From Acidimicrobiaceae bacterium (GTDB taxonomy: Bacteria; Actinomycetota; Acidimicrobiia; Acidimicrobiales; RAAP-2): a DNA stretch of 33,735 nucleotides. Below the pieces are notes generated by a model. It had not been told where the DNA came from. It searched no databases and saw only the letters and a program-made list of their open reading frames with translations. Positions 8,433-16,110 of the stretch are shown one piece after another. Every line of letters starts with the position of its first letter. The stretch's first letter is position 1. The stretch is taken from positions 42,577 to 76,311 of the forward strand of contig PLKM01000084.1 in assembly GCA_003141095.1 (NCBI GenBank), in the 5' to 3' direction. Position numbers and translations under genes: made by a program.

Positions 8433-10360
8433 CGATGGCCTCGATGGGCGGACTGCGCGGCGGGGGTCCGCAGCAGATACGAAAGAGCAAGAACGTCCGA
8501 GCCACCCTGCGCCGACTGCTCGCCAAGTTGCGCCCCGAGCGAACCAAGCTGGTGCTGGCGCTCTTTCTCGGCGTCACCTCGGTCGCGTTCATGGTGTCGG
8601 GTCCCGAAATACTTGGGCGGGCCACAAACGTCCTCTTCGACGGCATAGTCAGCAAGCAACTGAAGCCCGGCACGACGAAATCGCAGGCGATTCAACTCCT
8701 CAGGGACCACGGCCACAGCCAGATCGCGTCCATGGTGGCTGGCATGAACATCACCCCGGGCGTCGGCGTCAATATAAACGACCTGGGGCTCATTCTCGGC
8801 CTCGCCGCGCTCGTCTACCTGTTTGGCGCCGCCTTCAGTTACCTCCAAGGCTTCACCATGGCCGGACTGACCCAACGCGTCATGTTCGGAATGCGCCGCG
8901 ATGTCGAGGAGAAGCTCAGTCGGCTGCCACTTCGATACTTCGACAGTCATCCTCACGGCGACATTCTCAGCCGGGTCACCAATGACATTGACAACCTCAC
9001 CACGACCATCCAACAGGGCCTCAGCCAACTGATCACCTCGATACTGACGATTGTCGGGGTCATGGGCATGATGTTCTGGATCTCCCCGCTGCTGGCGGCG
9101 GTGTCAGCCGTCACTATCCCGCTCGCCCTCGTCGTCACCCTGCTGATCGCGAAACGCTCGCAGGTCCACTTCACCGCCCAGTGGAACGAAACCGGCGCGC
9201 TGAACGGGCTCGTCGAAGAGACCCATACCGGACACGAACTCGTCCAGGTCTTCGGCCAAAGCAAATCTACGATCGGCGAATTCAGTCGGCGAAACAAGCG
9301 GCTCTACGAGGCGAGCTTTCGTGCGCAGTTCCTCTCAGGAATCATCCAGCCGTCGATGCAGTTCATCGCCAACATCAACTACGTGGTGATCGCGGTCCTG
9401 GGTGGGTACCGGGTGGCATCCGGTCTGCTCACGCTCGGGGCCGTCACCGCCTTCATTCAGTACTCGCGTCAATTCACAATGCCCATCACGCAGATCGCCA
9501 GTCAAATGAACATGCTCCAATCAGGCATTGCCTCAGCCGAGCGCGTATTCGAATTCCTCGACGCCGACGAAGAGTCCCCCGATATGACCACCCCGCCGAA
9601 CCCGGTCTCGCGACTTCACGGATCTGGCAGCGTGAAACTGGAGAACGTCACCTTCCGCTACGACGCGGACAAGCCGCTCATCGAGGACTTCAGCCTCGAC
9701 GTGGCGCCCGGCCAAACGGTGGCGATCGTTGGTCCCACGGGCGCTGGCAAGACGACCATCGTGAACCTGCTGGTGCGCTTTTACGAAATTGACGCCGGTC
9801 ACATACTGCTCAATGGCACTGACTACCGCGACTTAACCCGCGACGAGGTCCGCACCGCCTTCGGCATGGTCTTGCAGGACACCTGGATGTTTGCCGGCAC
9901 CATCCGCGACAACATTGGTTACGGAAAACCAGAAGCCTCCGACGAGGATATTGTCGCTGCCGCGAAAGCCGCCTACGTCGACAGCTTCGTTCGAACCCTG
10001 CCCGACGGCTACGCCACCATCCTCGACGAGGACGCCTCCAATCTCTCGTCAGGCCAGAAACAGCTGTTGACAATTGCCCGCGCGTTCCTGGCGAACCAGA
10101 GCATCCTGATCTTGGACGAAGCAACGAGCAACGTTGACACCCGCACGGAGGTGCTCATCCAAGGGGCCATGGCTCGGCTGCGAGAAGGTCGAACCAGTTT
10201 CGTCATCGCGCATCGGCTCTCGACCATCCGTGACGCGGACACCATCATCGTCATGGACCACGGACGTATTGTCGAGCAGGGCAATCACGACGAGCTCATG
10301 GCTCACCGGAATCTGTACTTTTCGCTCTACAACAGTCAGTTCAGCGAAGCGACCACGTAA
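8429..10360 (+). CDS. ABC exporter half-transporter, catalytic subunit
   Basis: This 643-residue protein has an N-terminal extension, an exporter-type membrane domain and a C-terminal ATPase. Walker A is GPTGAGKTT (435-443), the Q-loop is in MVLQDTWMF, Walker B keeps the catalytic pair D563-E564 (LILDEATSNVD), and the switch H595 is present. Its signature is LSSGQ (539-543), altered at the first Gly. It would face the degenerate Walker site of the partner, while the partner's intact VSGGQ faces this functional Walker site. The two subunits therefore complement each other as one working and one degenerate ATP site. Between TM1 and TM2 there is an unusually long polar insertion (about residues 70-115, with LKPGTTKSQAIQLLRDHG), probably outside the membrane. 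It is part of the TetR-ABC-ABC operon. Confidence 0.94.
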   Translation: MTMASMGGLRGGGPQQIRKSKNVRATLRRLLAKLRPERTKLVLALFLGVTSVAFMVSGPEILGRATNVLFDGIVSKQLKPGTTKSQAIQLLRDHGHSQIASMVAGMNITPGVGVNINDLGLILGLAALVYLFGAAFSYLQGFTMAGLTQRVMFGMRRDVEEKLSRLPLRYFDSHPHGDILSRVTNDIDNLTTTIQQGLSQLITSILTIVGVMGMMFWISPLLAAVSAVTIPLALVVTLLIAKRSQVHFTAQWNETGALNGLVEETHTGHELVQVFGQSKSTIGEFSRRNKRLYEASFRAQFLSGIIQPSMQFIANINYVVIAVLGGYRVASGLLTLGAVTAFIQYSRQFTMPITQIASQMNMLQSGIASAERVFEFLDADEESPDMTTPPNPVSRLHGSGSVKLENVTFRYDADKPLIEDFSLDVAPGQTVAIVGPTGAGKTTIVNLLVRFYEIDAGHILLNGTDYRDLTRDEVRTAFGMVLQDTWMFAGTIRDNIGYGKPEASDEDIVAAAKAAYVDSFVRTLPDGYATILDEDASNLSSGQKQLLTIARAFLANQSILILDEATSNVDTRTEVLIQGAMARLREGRTSFVIAHRLSTIRDADTIIVMDHGRIVEQGNHDELMAHRNLYFSLYNSQFSEATT

Positions 10361-10544
10361 CGGTTGCGCCGGAAACGTTTGGCGGCGAGGCGACCCGCCA
10401 CGCCCGCCTTCGCCACGAGCGCTTTTCTCAGCTCGGCAGATTGCCAATGACGCCCACTGGCGCATGATGAGGGTCCGAGGGGATCAATGTCGTCGGGTTA
10501 ACTAAGAGTTTCGTAAACAAGCGGTCAAAAGAGACTTGGGTCCG

Positions 10545-10573
10545 TAGACGTCGACGTCCGCATCGCCTATAAC
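10545..10573 (+). promoter_or_regulatory. Likely promoter of the SHOCT-domain gene, with a palindrome at -35
   Basis: TAGACG (10545-10550) and TATAAC (10568-10573) are 17 bases apart, 30 bases before the SHOCT gene. The -35 region overlaps the perfect 12-bp palindrome GACGTCGACGTC (10547-10558), which could be a regulator site. Confidence 0.45.
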
Positions 10574-10591
10574 TGAAATACAGGAGAAAGG

Positions 10592-10606
10592 ATGAGTCCA
10601 TTATGA
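10592..10606 (+). CDS. Possible four-codon leader ORF overlapping the SHOCT gene start
   Basis: ATG at 10592 opens a frame encoding only Met-Ser-Pro-Leu; its TGA (10604-10606) overlaps the SHOCT ATG (10603-10605) as ATGA. The AGGAG at 10582-10586 is 5 bases from this first ATG but 16 bases from the SHOCT ATG, so it fits the mini-ORF better. This could be translational coupling or just chance. Confidence 0.3.
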   Translation: MSPL

Positions 10607-10890
10607 GGCCATTCCAATACATGAACGGCGGAGGCGACGGCGGAGACGGGATTCTGGCCCTCATCTTCTTAGTACTGATCATCGGGGCGGTGATCTGGGT
10701 GGTCATGGCTCTCGTGCGCGAGCGCGATTATCGCCATCACGGCCACGACGACAAGGTCGTGCACAACGGTCCCCCCGTCGCGAAGGGTTCAGACGCGATG
10801 CGGATTCTGGATGAACGATTTGCCCGCGGCGAGATTGACGCCGATGACTATCAGCATCGCCGAGATCTCTTGCGCAGCAACCCCGAGTAG
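10603..10890 (+). CDS. Small membrane protein with C-terminal SHOCT domain
   Basis: This 95-residue protein has a short Gly/Asp-rich head, one strong transmembrane segment (about residues 18-40), a basic and His-rich stretch, and a C-terminal SHOCT motif (about 64-93: AMRILDERFARGEIDADDYQHRRDLL). SHOCT is a short domain found at protein ends and thought to mediate oligomer or partner contacts. The exact function is unknown. It stands alone between the exporter operon and an MgtA-like ATPase that begins about 490 bases further on. A promoter with TATAAC lies upstream. Confidence 0.85.
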   Translation: MRPFQYMNGGGDGGDGILALIFLVLIIGAVIWVVMALVRERDYRHHGHDDKVVHNGPPVAKGSDAMRILDERFARGEIDADDYQHRRDLLRSNPE

Positions 10891-11384
10891 GAGCGACGTC
10901 GACTACTGGAGCGGTTGACGTGATGAAGGCGCTGTCGACGTGTGTGGGCTTGAACGTTGCTCTCGTGGCAGTTTTCATTGCTGGATGATCTTCCCTCGTC
11001 GCCCAGGGCGTTACTGGTCTGCGGTACGCCAAGGACCAGGCCGGAAGATTGCTAGCAATGCGAGTTCTGAAGGTCTTCGTGCCAGGTCACGAGATGACCG
11101 GGCGGATGGTGCCAAGTCACCTATCGGTGAGTTGGGCCGTCACGAAGCGGCCAGGAATGAAGCAATCGCCATCGTGTCGGTCGACTGAACGTTCCGACGA
11201 AGTATTCGAAGTGGGGATGGTTACCCGGATAACCGCCGCTTCCCGCGTCACGAGAGTTTGCTCGCACGTCGCGCTCTATCCCTGCCCGTCCCAGGCGGAT
11301 GCTTGAGTTCGCGTTCCCGTCCAATTTTGCGAACCGTCGAATGGGCTGCGTCGCAATTCCCTGAAGACACTCAGCAGGGGAACT
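10891..11384. other. 494-base leader/intergenic region before the MgtA-like gene
   Basis: No convincing full gene is seen. One plus-strand frame starts with ATG at 10923, encodes 21 mostly hydrophobic residues (a plausible single TM peptide) and stops at TGA 10986-10988. The same frame is then open to 11306, but its product has no recognisable motif. A small dyad, CTGGTC and GACCAG, flanks a 14-base loop near 11014-11039. I do not recognise the conserved core of the M-box magnesium riboswitch here. The region may be a long 5' leader of the transporter. Confidence 0.45.
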
Positions 11385-14066
11385 GTGCGCCAGACTGTTC
11401 TCGTGGTGATCGCAACGGACAAGTTCGATGAATTGACGCTTACCGGTGCGTCGTCGCTCCCCATCGACGACGTGGTGTCGCGCCTCACGAGCCGTAACGA
11501 GGGGCTGACGTCGAGCGAGGCGAGTGAACGGCTGGTCACGTACGGCCCGAATATCCTCACGGTTCACAAGGTTCACGCGCTCATGGTCTTATGGCGTCAA
11601 CTCCGTAATCCCATACTTCTCTTGCTGCTCGGAGCGGCGCTGGTGTCCGGAGTGACTGGCGGTGGTACCAACGCAATCATCATCGCGGTCATCGTTGCCC
11701 TCAGCGTCGGGCTCGGTTTCTTCAACGAGTACGCCGCTGAAGTTGCGATGGCGTCGCTGCGTTCAAAGATCAGCCAGAACGCGCAGGTGAGAAGAGACGG
11801 CCAGATCATTGAGGTCCCCGTGGTCGCACTCGTGCCAGGCGACCTCGTGTCGCTTCGTATCGGTGCCATCGTGCCAGCGGACCTGCGTCTCGTCGACGTT
11901 GCTGAACTCGAGTGCGATGAGGGCGTGCTGACCGGTGAGTCGATGCCCGTCGCGAAGTCCGTTGAGCCGGTCGCAAAAGACACGCCAGAGCTCGCGAATT
12001 GCGCGTACATGGGAACCATTGTCCACCAGGGGTCGGCGGTGGGCGTCGTCGTAGGAACCGGCACCCGCACCGCATTTGGTCACATAGCCGCGGGACTCTC
12101 GGAGCAACCTGGCCAGACCGCATTCGAAGTCGGCCTTTCGAAGTTCTCGCGATTCCTCTTCTTGGTCGCCGCCGTGCTCACCGCCTTTGTCTTCGCCATG
12201 AACATCATCCTGTCGCGCCCGCTGATCGAGGCGCTGCTCTTCTCGCTCGCGATCGCCGTCGGCATCGCTCCCGAGATGATGCCCGCGATTGTGACCATCA
12301 GCCTGGCGTCGGGTTCCAAGGCGCTCGCCGCGAAGAAAGTGCTCGTAAAGCGATTGGTTGCGATTGAAGACTTGGGCAACATCGAGATTCTCTTCACCGA
12401 CAAGACCGGAACGCTTACCGAAGGTTCAATCACTTTCGAACACGCGCTGAGCGGCGAAGGCGAGGAGAGCGACCGTCCCCTTTTGCTGGGGCTAGTGTGC
12501 AACGAATCCACCATGGGCGATAAGGGGCCCACGGGCGGGAATTCGCTCGATCAGGCCCTCTGGTCTGCGCTCACGGAGAAAACGCACACGCTCGGCGCCG
12601 AAGCCGGCGCCTTCACTCGCAAGGCGGTGCTGCCGTTCGACCACGAGCGCCAACTCGTGTCGGTGCTCGTGGAGGACCGCGCCAAGGCACTTCTCGTCAT
12701 TACAAAGGGCGCGCCGGAAGTCTTGCTCGCTCGCTGCACGCAAGTAAGCGACACCACCCGACAGCTTCTGGAGAAACTCTTCTCCGAAGGTGAGCGGGTC
12801 ATCGCGGTGGCGAGCCGGCCCGGCACGGCTGGAGCGGTCACGCTCAGCGCCAGTGACGAACAGGGACTCAACTTTGAGGGGTTTCTCACCTTCGCGGACC
12901 GTGTGAAGGACGACGCCGGTGAGTCACTGGCGAAACTCCAGCGACTCGGTGTCGAAGTGAAGATCATCACCGGCGACAACGGACTCGTCGCCGCCAAGGT
13001 CTGCTCGCAGATCGGACTCGAGAGTACCGGGCTTTTGAACGGTACCGACGTTGAATCTCTGAGTGACGACGAATTGGCCCAGGCAATCCTGCGAACGACC
13101 GTGTTCGCTCGCATAAGTCCCGACCAGAAGTCGCGAATCATCAAAGTTGCCCGTCGCACCGGCAAGGACGTTGCCTACTTGGGCGACGGAGTGAACGATG
13201 CAGTGGCCCTGCACCACGCTGACGTCGGAATTTCAGTGGACTCGGGAACCGATGTCGCGAAGGACGCCGCCGACGTGGTCTTGCTCGACAAGGACCTCGG
13301 AGTCCTCGCCGAGGGCGTTACCGAAGGGCGAAGAATCTTCTCGAACACCATGAAGTACGTGCTCATGGCCACGTCGTCCAACTTCGGCAATATGTTCAGC
13401 GCCGCCGGTGCCTCCGCGTTTCTCTCGTTCCTGCCGATGCTTCCCTCGCAAATCTTGCTGAACAACCTGCTCTACAACGCTGGCCAGCTGGTGATTCCAA
13501 CCGACCGGGTTGACTCGGAAACACTCGCACGTCCGGCCGCATGGGACATGAAGTTCATTCGAAGGTTCATGTCGATCTTTGGTCCAATCAGTTCGATCTT
13601 TGACTTCTTGACGTTTTGGGTGATGTTGTCGATACTGCACGCACACCACGTCGAGTTTCGCACCGGATGGTTCGTTGAATCGATTGCCACCCAGACGCTG
13701 ATCGTCTACATCATTCGAACGAGACGCGTGCCCTTCTTCAAGAGTCGGCCCAGCCTCGCCATGATGTTGGTACCGACGGGCGCTGCCCTCGTCGGAGCAG
13801 TGCTTCCCTTCACGGGACTCGCCCATCTACTCGGTTTTAGCCCGCTGCCCGCTGTCTTTTTTCTCTGGCTTCTCGCCATGGTGGTGGTCTATCTCATCTT
13901 GGTGGAAGTAGCCAAGACGTTCTTCTACCGCTCAATGAAGGTACATGCGCCGGAGCGAGGAACAAGTCATGCCCAGCGTCTGGAACGTCGGGTGCGTCGG
14001 CGCGCCTCTCGCTTCATCCAACTCGAGGCCCCGAGATGGAGTCGTTCCCCTGCCAAGAAGAACTAG
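11385..14066 (+). CDS. mgtA: P-type ATPase, MgtA-like (magnesium/cation transport)
   Basis: At 893 residues it matches the length of MgtA/MgtB. The actuator motif TGES is at 183-186, the phosphorylated Asp is D339 in DKTGTLTEG, and the hinge GDGVND is at 600-605. The fourth membrane helix has PEMMP (296-300), close to the PEMLP of MgtA, and the following stretch (SGSKALAAKKVLVKRL then AIEDLGNIEIL) also resembles MgtA rather than Ca2+, Cu+ or K+ pumps. About ten membrane segments are present, with a basic C-terminal tail. It should drive cation uptake, most likely Mg2+, at the cell membrane. The GTG start at 11385 follows an AGGGGA ribosome site. Specificity is inferred from sequence resemblance only. 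Confidence 0.88.
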   Translation: MRQTVLVVIATDKFDELTLTGASSLPIDDVVSRLTSRNEGLTSSEASERLVTYGPNILTVHKVHALMVLWRQLRNPILLLLLGAALVSGVTGGGTNAIIIAVIVALSVGLGFFNEYAAEVAMASLRSKISQNAQVRRDGQIIEVPVVALVPGDLVSLRIGAIVPADLRLVDVAELECDEGVLTGESMPVAKSVEPVAKDTPELANCAYMGTIVHQGSAVGVVVGTGTRTAFGHIAAGLSEQPGQTAFEVGLSKFSRFLFLVAAVLTAFVFAMNIILSRPLIEALLFSLAIAVGIAPEMMPAIVTISLASGSKALAAKKVLVKRLVAIEDLGNIEILFTDKTGTLTEGSITFEHALSGEGEESDRPLLLGLVCNESTMGDKGPTGGNSLDQALWSALTEKTHTLGAEAGAFTRKAVLPFDHERQLVSVLVEDRAKALLVITKGAPEVLLARCTQVSDTTRQLLEKLFSEGERVIAVASRPGTAGAVTLSASDEQGLNFEGFLTFADRVKDDAGESLAKLQRLGVEVKIITGDNGLVAAKVCSQIGLESTGLLNGTDVESLSDDELAQAILRTTVFARISPDQKSRIIKVARRTGKDVAYLGDGVNDAVALHHADVGISVDSGTDVAKDAADVVLLDKDLGVLAEGVTEGRRIFSNTMKYVLMATSSNFGNMFSAAGASAFLSFLPMLPSQILLNNLLYNAGQLVIPTDRVDSETLARPAAWDMKFIRRFMSIFGPISSIFDFLTFWVMLSILHAHHVEFRTGWFVESIATQTLIVYIIRTRRVPFFKSRPSLAMMLVPTGAALVGAVLPFTGLAHLLGFSPLPAVFFLWLLAMVVVYLILVEVAKTFFYRSMKVHAPERGTSHAQRLERRVRRRASRFIQLEAPRWSRSPAKKN

Positions 14067-14163
14067 CCGGCCTGCTGAGTGGCTACGAAGTTCATCCGGC
14101 GCTCGCGGCCCGGCGCTGTGGCGTTGCACCGGTCCTCGCAGAGCCCCGTGGCCCCAGTCGTGA

Positions 14164-14601
14164 CTAGAGCAGCGCAGCGTCAAGGGTGATGGTCGTACCG
14201 GTCAGTGCCTTGCTCACCGGACACTGAGTCTTCGCGTCGTCAGCCGTCTTCTTGAAGGCCGCGTCGTCCATGCCTTCGACCGTGCCTCGCACCGTGATTT
14301 CGATACTGGAGATTCTGAAGCCGCCCGCCGGATCCGGCGAGAGCGTAACCGTCACGTCGACGTCCAGGCCAACCGGTGTACCACCGCCGGCCGCGATGAG
14401 CGCGGAAAGCTGCATCGCGTAGCACGCAGAGTGCGCGGCGGCGATAAGTTCCTCGGGACTCGTGGTGCCGGACGCATCATCGGCGGCGCGCTTGGGAAAT
14501 GAGACCTCGTACGATCCCGCTCCACTGCTCGTGAGCGTTACCTGGCCCGAACCGTCCTGCAGTCCGCCAGTCCAACTGGTGTGAGCACTTCGCTTTGGCA
14601 T
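14164..14601 (-). CDS. osmC: OsmC-family peroxidase
   Basis: This 145-residue protein is typical of OsmC. The two reactive cysteines are C60 in SPEELIAAAHSAC and C127 in CPVSKAL, with the conserved Glu of the SPEE motif next to the first. OsmC/Ohr proteins reduce organic hydroperoxides using dihydrolipoamide- or thiol-based donors. The sequence around AAHSACYAM and CPVSKAL favours the OsmC rather than the Ohr branch. The gene is convergent with the MgtA-like gene, with 97 bases between them and no clear hairpin there. An ATG with GGAGGAATC upstream gives a good start. It probably belongs to stress defence together with the Bcp protein encoded at 18537. Confidence 0.92.
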   Translation of the reverse strand: MPKRSAHTSWTGGLQDGSGQVTLTSSGAGSYEVSFPKRAADDASGTTSPEELIAAAHSACYAMQLSALIAAGGGTPVGLDVDVTVTLSPDPAGGFRISSIEITVRGTVEGMDDAAFKKTADDAKTQCPVSKALTGTTITLDAALL

Positions 14602-14676
14602 GATTCCTCCTACGTTGCTTGTGCTCAGTGTAAGTGCGCAGCGAGCGAACGCCGCACTCGAATCAATTCGAAGTGC

Positions 14677-15084
14677 CTAACTCGCTGGTGGATACGAAGA
14701 TGCCACGAAAGGACCGCCGCCAAAGAGTGTCTTGTTGGATCCGTTCACGCGGGTGTAGTGGCCGTCTCGGATTCGGTACGCGGAAATCGTGACCTGCGTA
14801 CTCTTCCAGGTGCCGCCCGCGCAGTCGGGTGTGCAGTCGTTCCACGAACCGAGGCCCGTGGCAGTCGCGGTGGCGCTGCCCCAATTGGTCCAGTGGAGAT
14901 CCTTCACGAGTGAGTTCTCGTCGGCGCAGGACAGCACGAACGTGGAAGGTGCGGTCGAAGCTTGACTGGTGCAGTCAAAGATCGTCGTAGAACTCATATG
15001 AGCCTGGTGCCAAGACAACAGGCCCGCTCCGGCCGAGCCGATGGTTAAAACAATGAGGATCAGGAAGGGAATATAGCGACGCAC
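14677..15084 (-). CDS. Secreted or membrane-anchored hypothetical protein
   Basis: This 135-residue protein begins with a hydrophobic segment (residues 5-24) that could be a signal peptide or anchor. The rest is Cys-, Trp- and Thr-rich, including DLHWTNWGSATATATGLGSWNDCTPDCAGG. This W-x2-W-G ... N-x-C-x-P-x-C-A-x-G pattern recurs, to my recollection, in many short exported actinobacterial proteins of unknown function. Four cysteines outside the membrane may form two disulfides. The function is unknown. It is divergent from the MscS-like gene, with 123 bases between them. Confidence 0.75.
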   Translation of the reverse strand: MRRYIPFLILIVLTIGSAGAGLLSWHQAHMSSTTIFDCTSQASTAPSTFVLSCADENSLVKDLHWTNWGSATATATGLGSWNDCTPDCAGGTWKSTQVTISAYRIRDGHYTRVNGSNKTLFGGGPFVASSYPPAS

Positions 15085-15207
15085 GTTTGAATAGTAGGTC
15101 CATTTCGAGGGGGCGAAACTAGAGCCTTTGGTAATGAAACACCGTCAGCAGCGTGCCCGCCGAGGTGTCGCAAAGATCAAAATGGTGGTTCGTTACAGTT
15201 GTAGGTA

Positions 15208-15852
15208 ATGGCAAACAAACGGGCTCGCGCAGCCCTAAGCGCTCGAACGCCTGAACTAGTGACAACGATCATCGTCGGACTCGTGGCCCTCGCCGCGTTG
15301 GTCGTGGGATCGGATTTGCAGAGAACTCACACCTCGCTGGCTCACGCGACGCTTTTTGAGTGGATTTGCGCCGCGGTTCTCGTTCTCTCTGGTGTAATTA
15401 CGGTTCGACGCGTTGCCGGGTTGTTCGGACGCATCATTACGCACCAATCGGTGAAATCCGCCGGGGCGGCCGTCCGGCTCGTGGCGACGGGCGTGGGCTA
15501 CGTCATCTTGCTGTTCGCAATATTTGCGGTTATTGGCGTCTCGGCCCAACGCCTGCTCATCGGAGCCGGAGTGGCCGGCGTTGTCATTGGAATTGCGGCC
15601 CAGCAGAGCCTGGCGAATATCTTCGCTTCGCTCGTGCTGCTCTTCGCTCGCCCTTTTGGAGTTGGTGACCACATTCGAATCCGCTCGGGCGCGCTTGGGG
15701 TTATCGACGTGTGGGTCGAAGGGATCGGGCTCACCTACGTCACGGTACGCACGGACGACGGAATACTTATGATCCCTAACTCCGCCATGCTCGCTTCGGG
15801 CATTGGCCAACTTGCGACCCTGTCGGAAAAGACCGGGGAAAATGATCATTAG
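15208..15852 (+). CDS. Short MscS-type mechanosensitive channel
   Basis: This 214-residue protein has about four hydrophobic segments, then the pore helix and beta domain of MscS: GIAAQQSLANIFASLVLLFARPFGVGDHI is split across residues 131-160, followed by a Gly-rich turn (SGALGVIDVWVEGIG) and MIPNSAM. Channels of this family open under membrane tension and release solutes during osmotic downshock. The protein ends about 20 residues after the PN motif, so the large C-terminal cytoplasmic alpha/beta domain of E. coli MscS is missing. A TACAGT hexamer 8 bases before the ATG suggests a very short leader. Family call firm; activity untested. Confidence 0.85.
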   Translation: MANKRARAALSARTPELVTTIIVGLVALAALVVGSDLQRTHTSLAHATLFEWICAAVLVLSGVITVRRVAGLFGRIITHQSVKSAGAAVRLVATGVGYVILLFAIFAVIGVSAQRLLIGAGVAGVVIGIAAQQSLANIFASLVLLFARPFGVGDHIRIRSGALGVIDVWVEGIGLTYVTVRTDDGILMIPNSAMLASGIGQLATLSEKTGENDH

Positions 15853-16110
15853 TCGTTCCCGCTTCGAGATCGAACCCCCGTCGATGGACGTCGACGATGG
15901 ACGGGACCCTTCATTCGCGACGTTTCACCCGGCCGATCTTTAAGAATGTTGTAAAGAGCTCGGACCGAGGCATCAATCTCCGAGGGGACAAAATGTTCCT
16001 CCTTATACTGAGTACTGGCGTAGGTAGCGGGCGGAACCGGAGAATCGATTTCCGCCCGACCTATCTCGTCACATCCACTGCACGGCAAGTCTTAGATAGC
16101 GGAGCACCCC

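Noticed and set aside
10923-11306. Selenocysteine or readthrough gene across the TGA at 10986-10988
   Set aside because: The frame is open on both sides of the TGA, but the downstream peptide has no motif and no SECIS-like hairpin is obvious; kept only as a possible leader peptide.
10891-11384. M-box (ykoK) magnesium riboswitch before the MgtA-like gene
   Set aside because: I could not find the conserved core of that riboswitch; a covariance search would be needed to claim any RNA family.
15842-15943. Short ORF (ATG 15842) overlapping the end of the MscS gene, considered as its frameshifted C-terminus
   Set aside because: The 33-codon product does not resemble the MscS cytoplasmic domain, so a frameshift is not supported.
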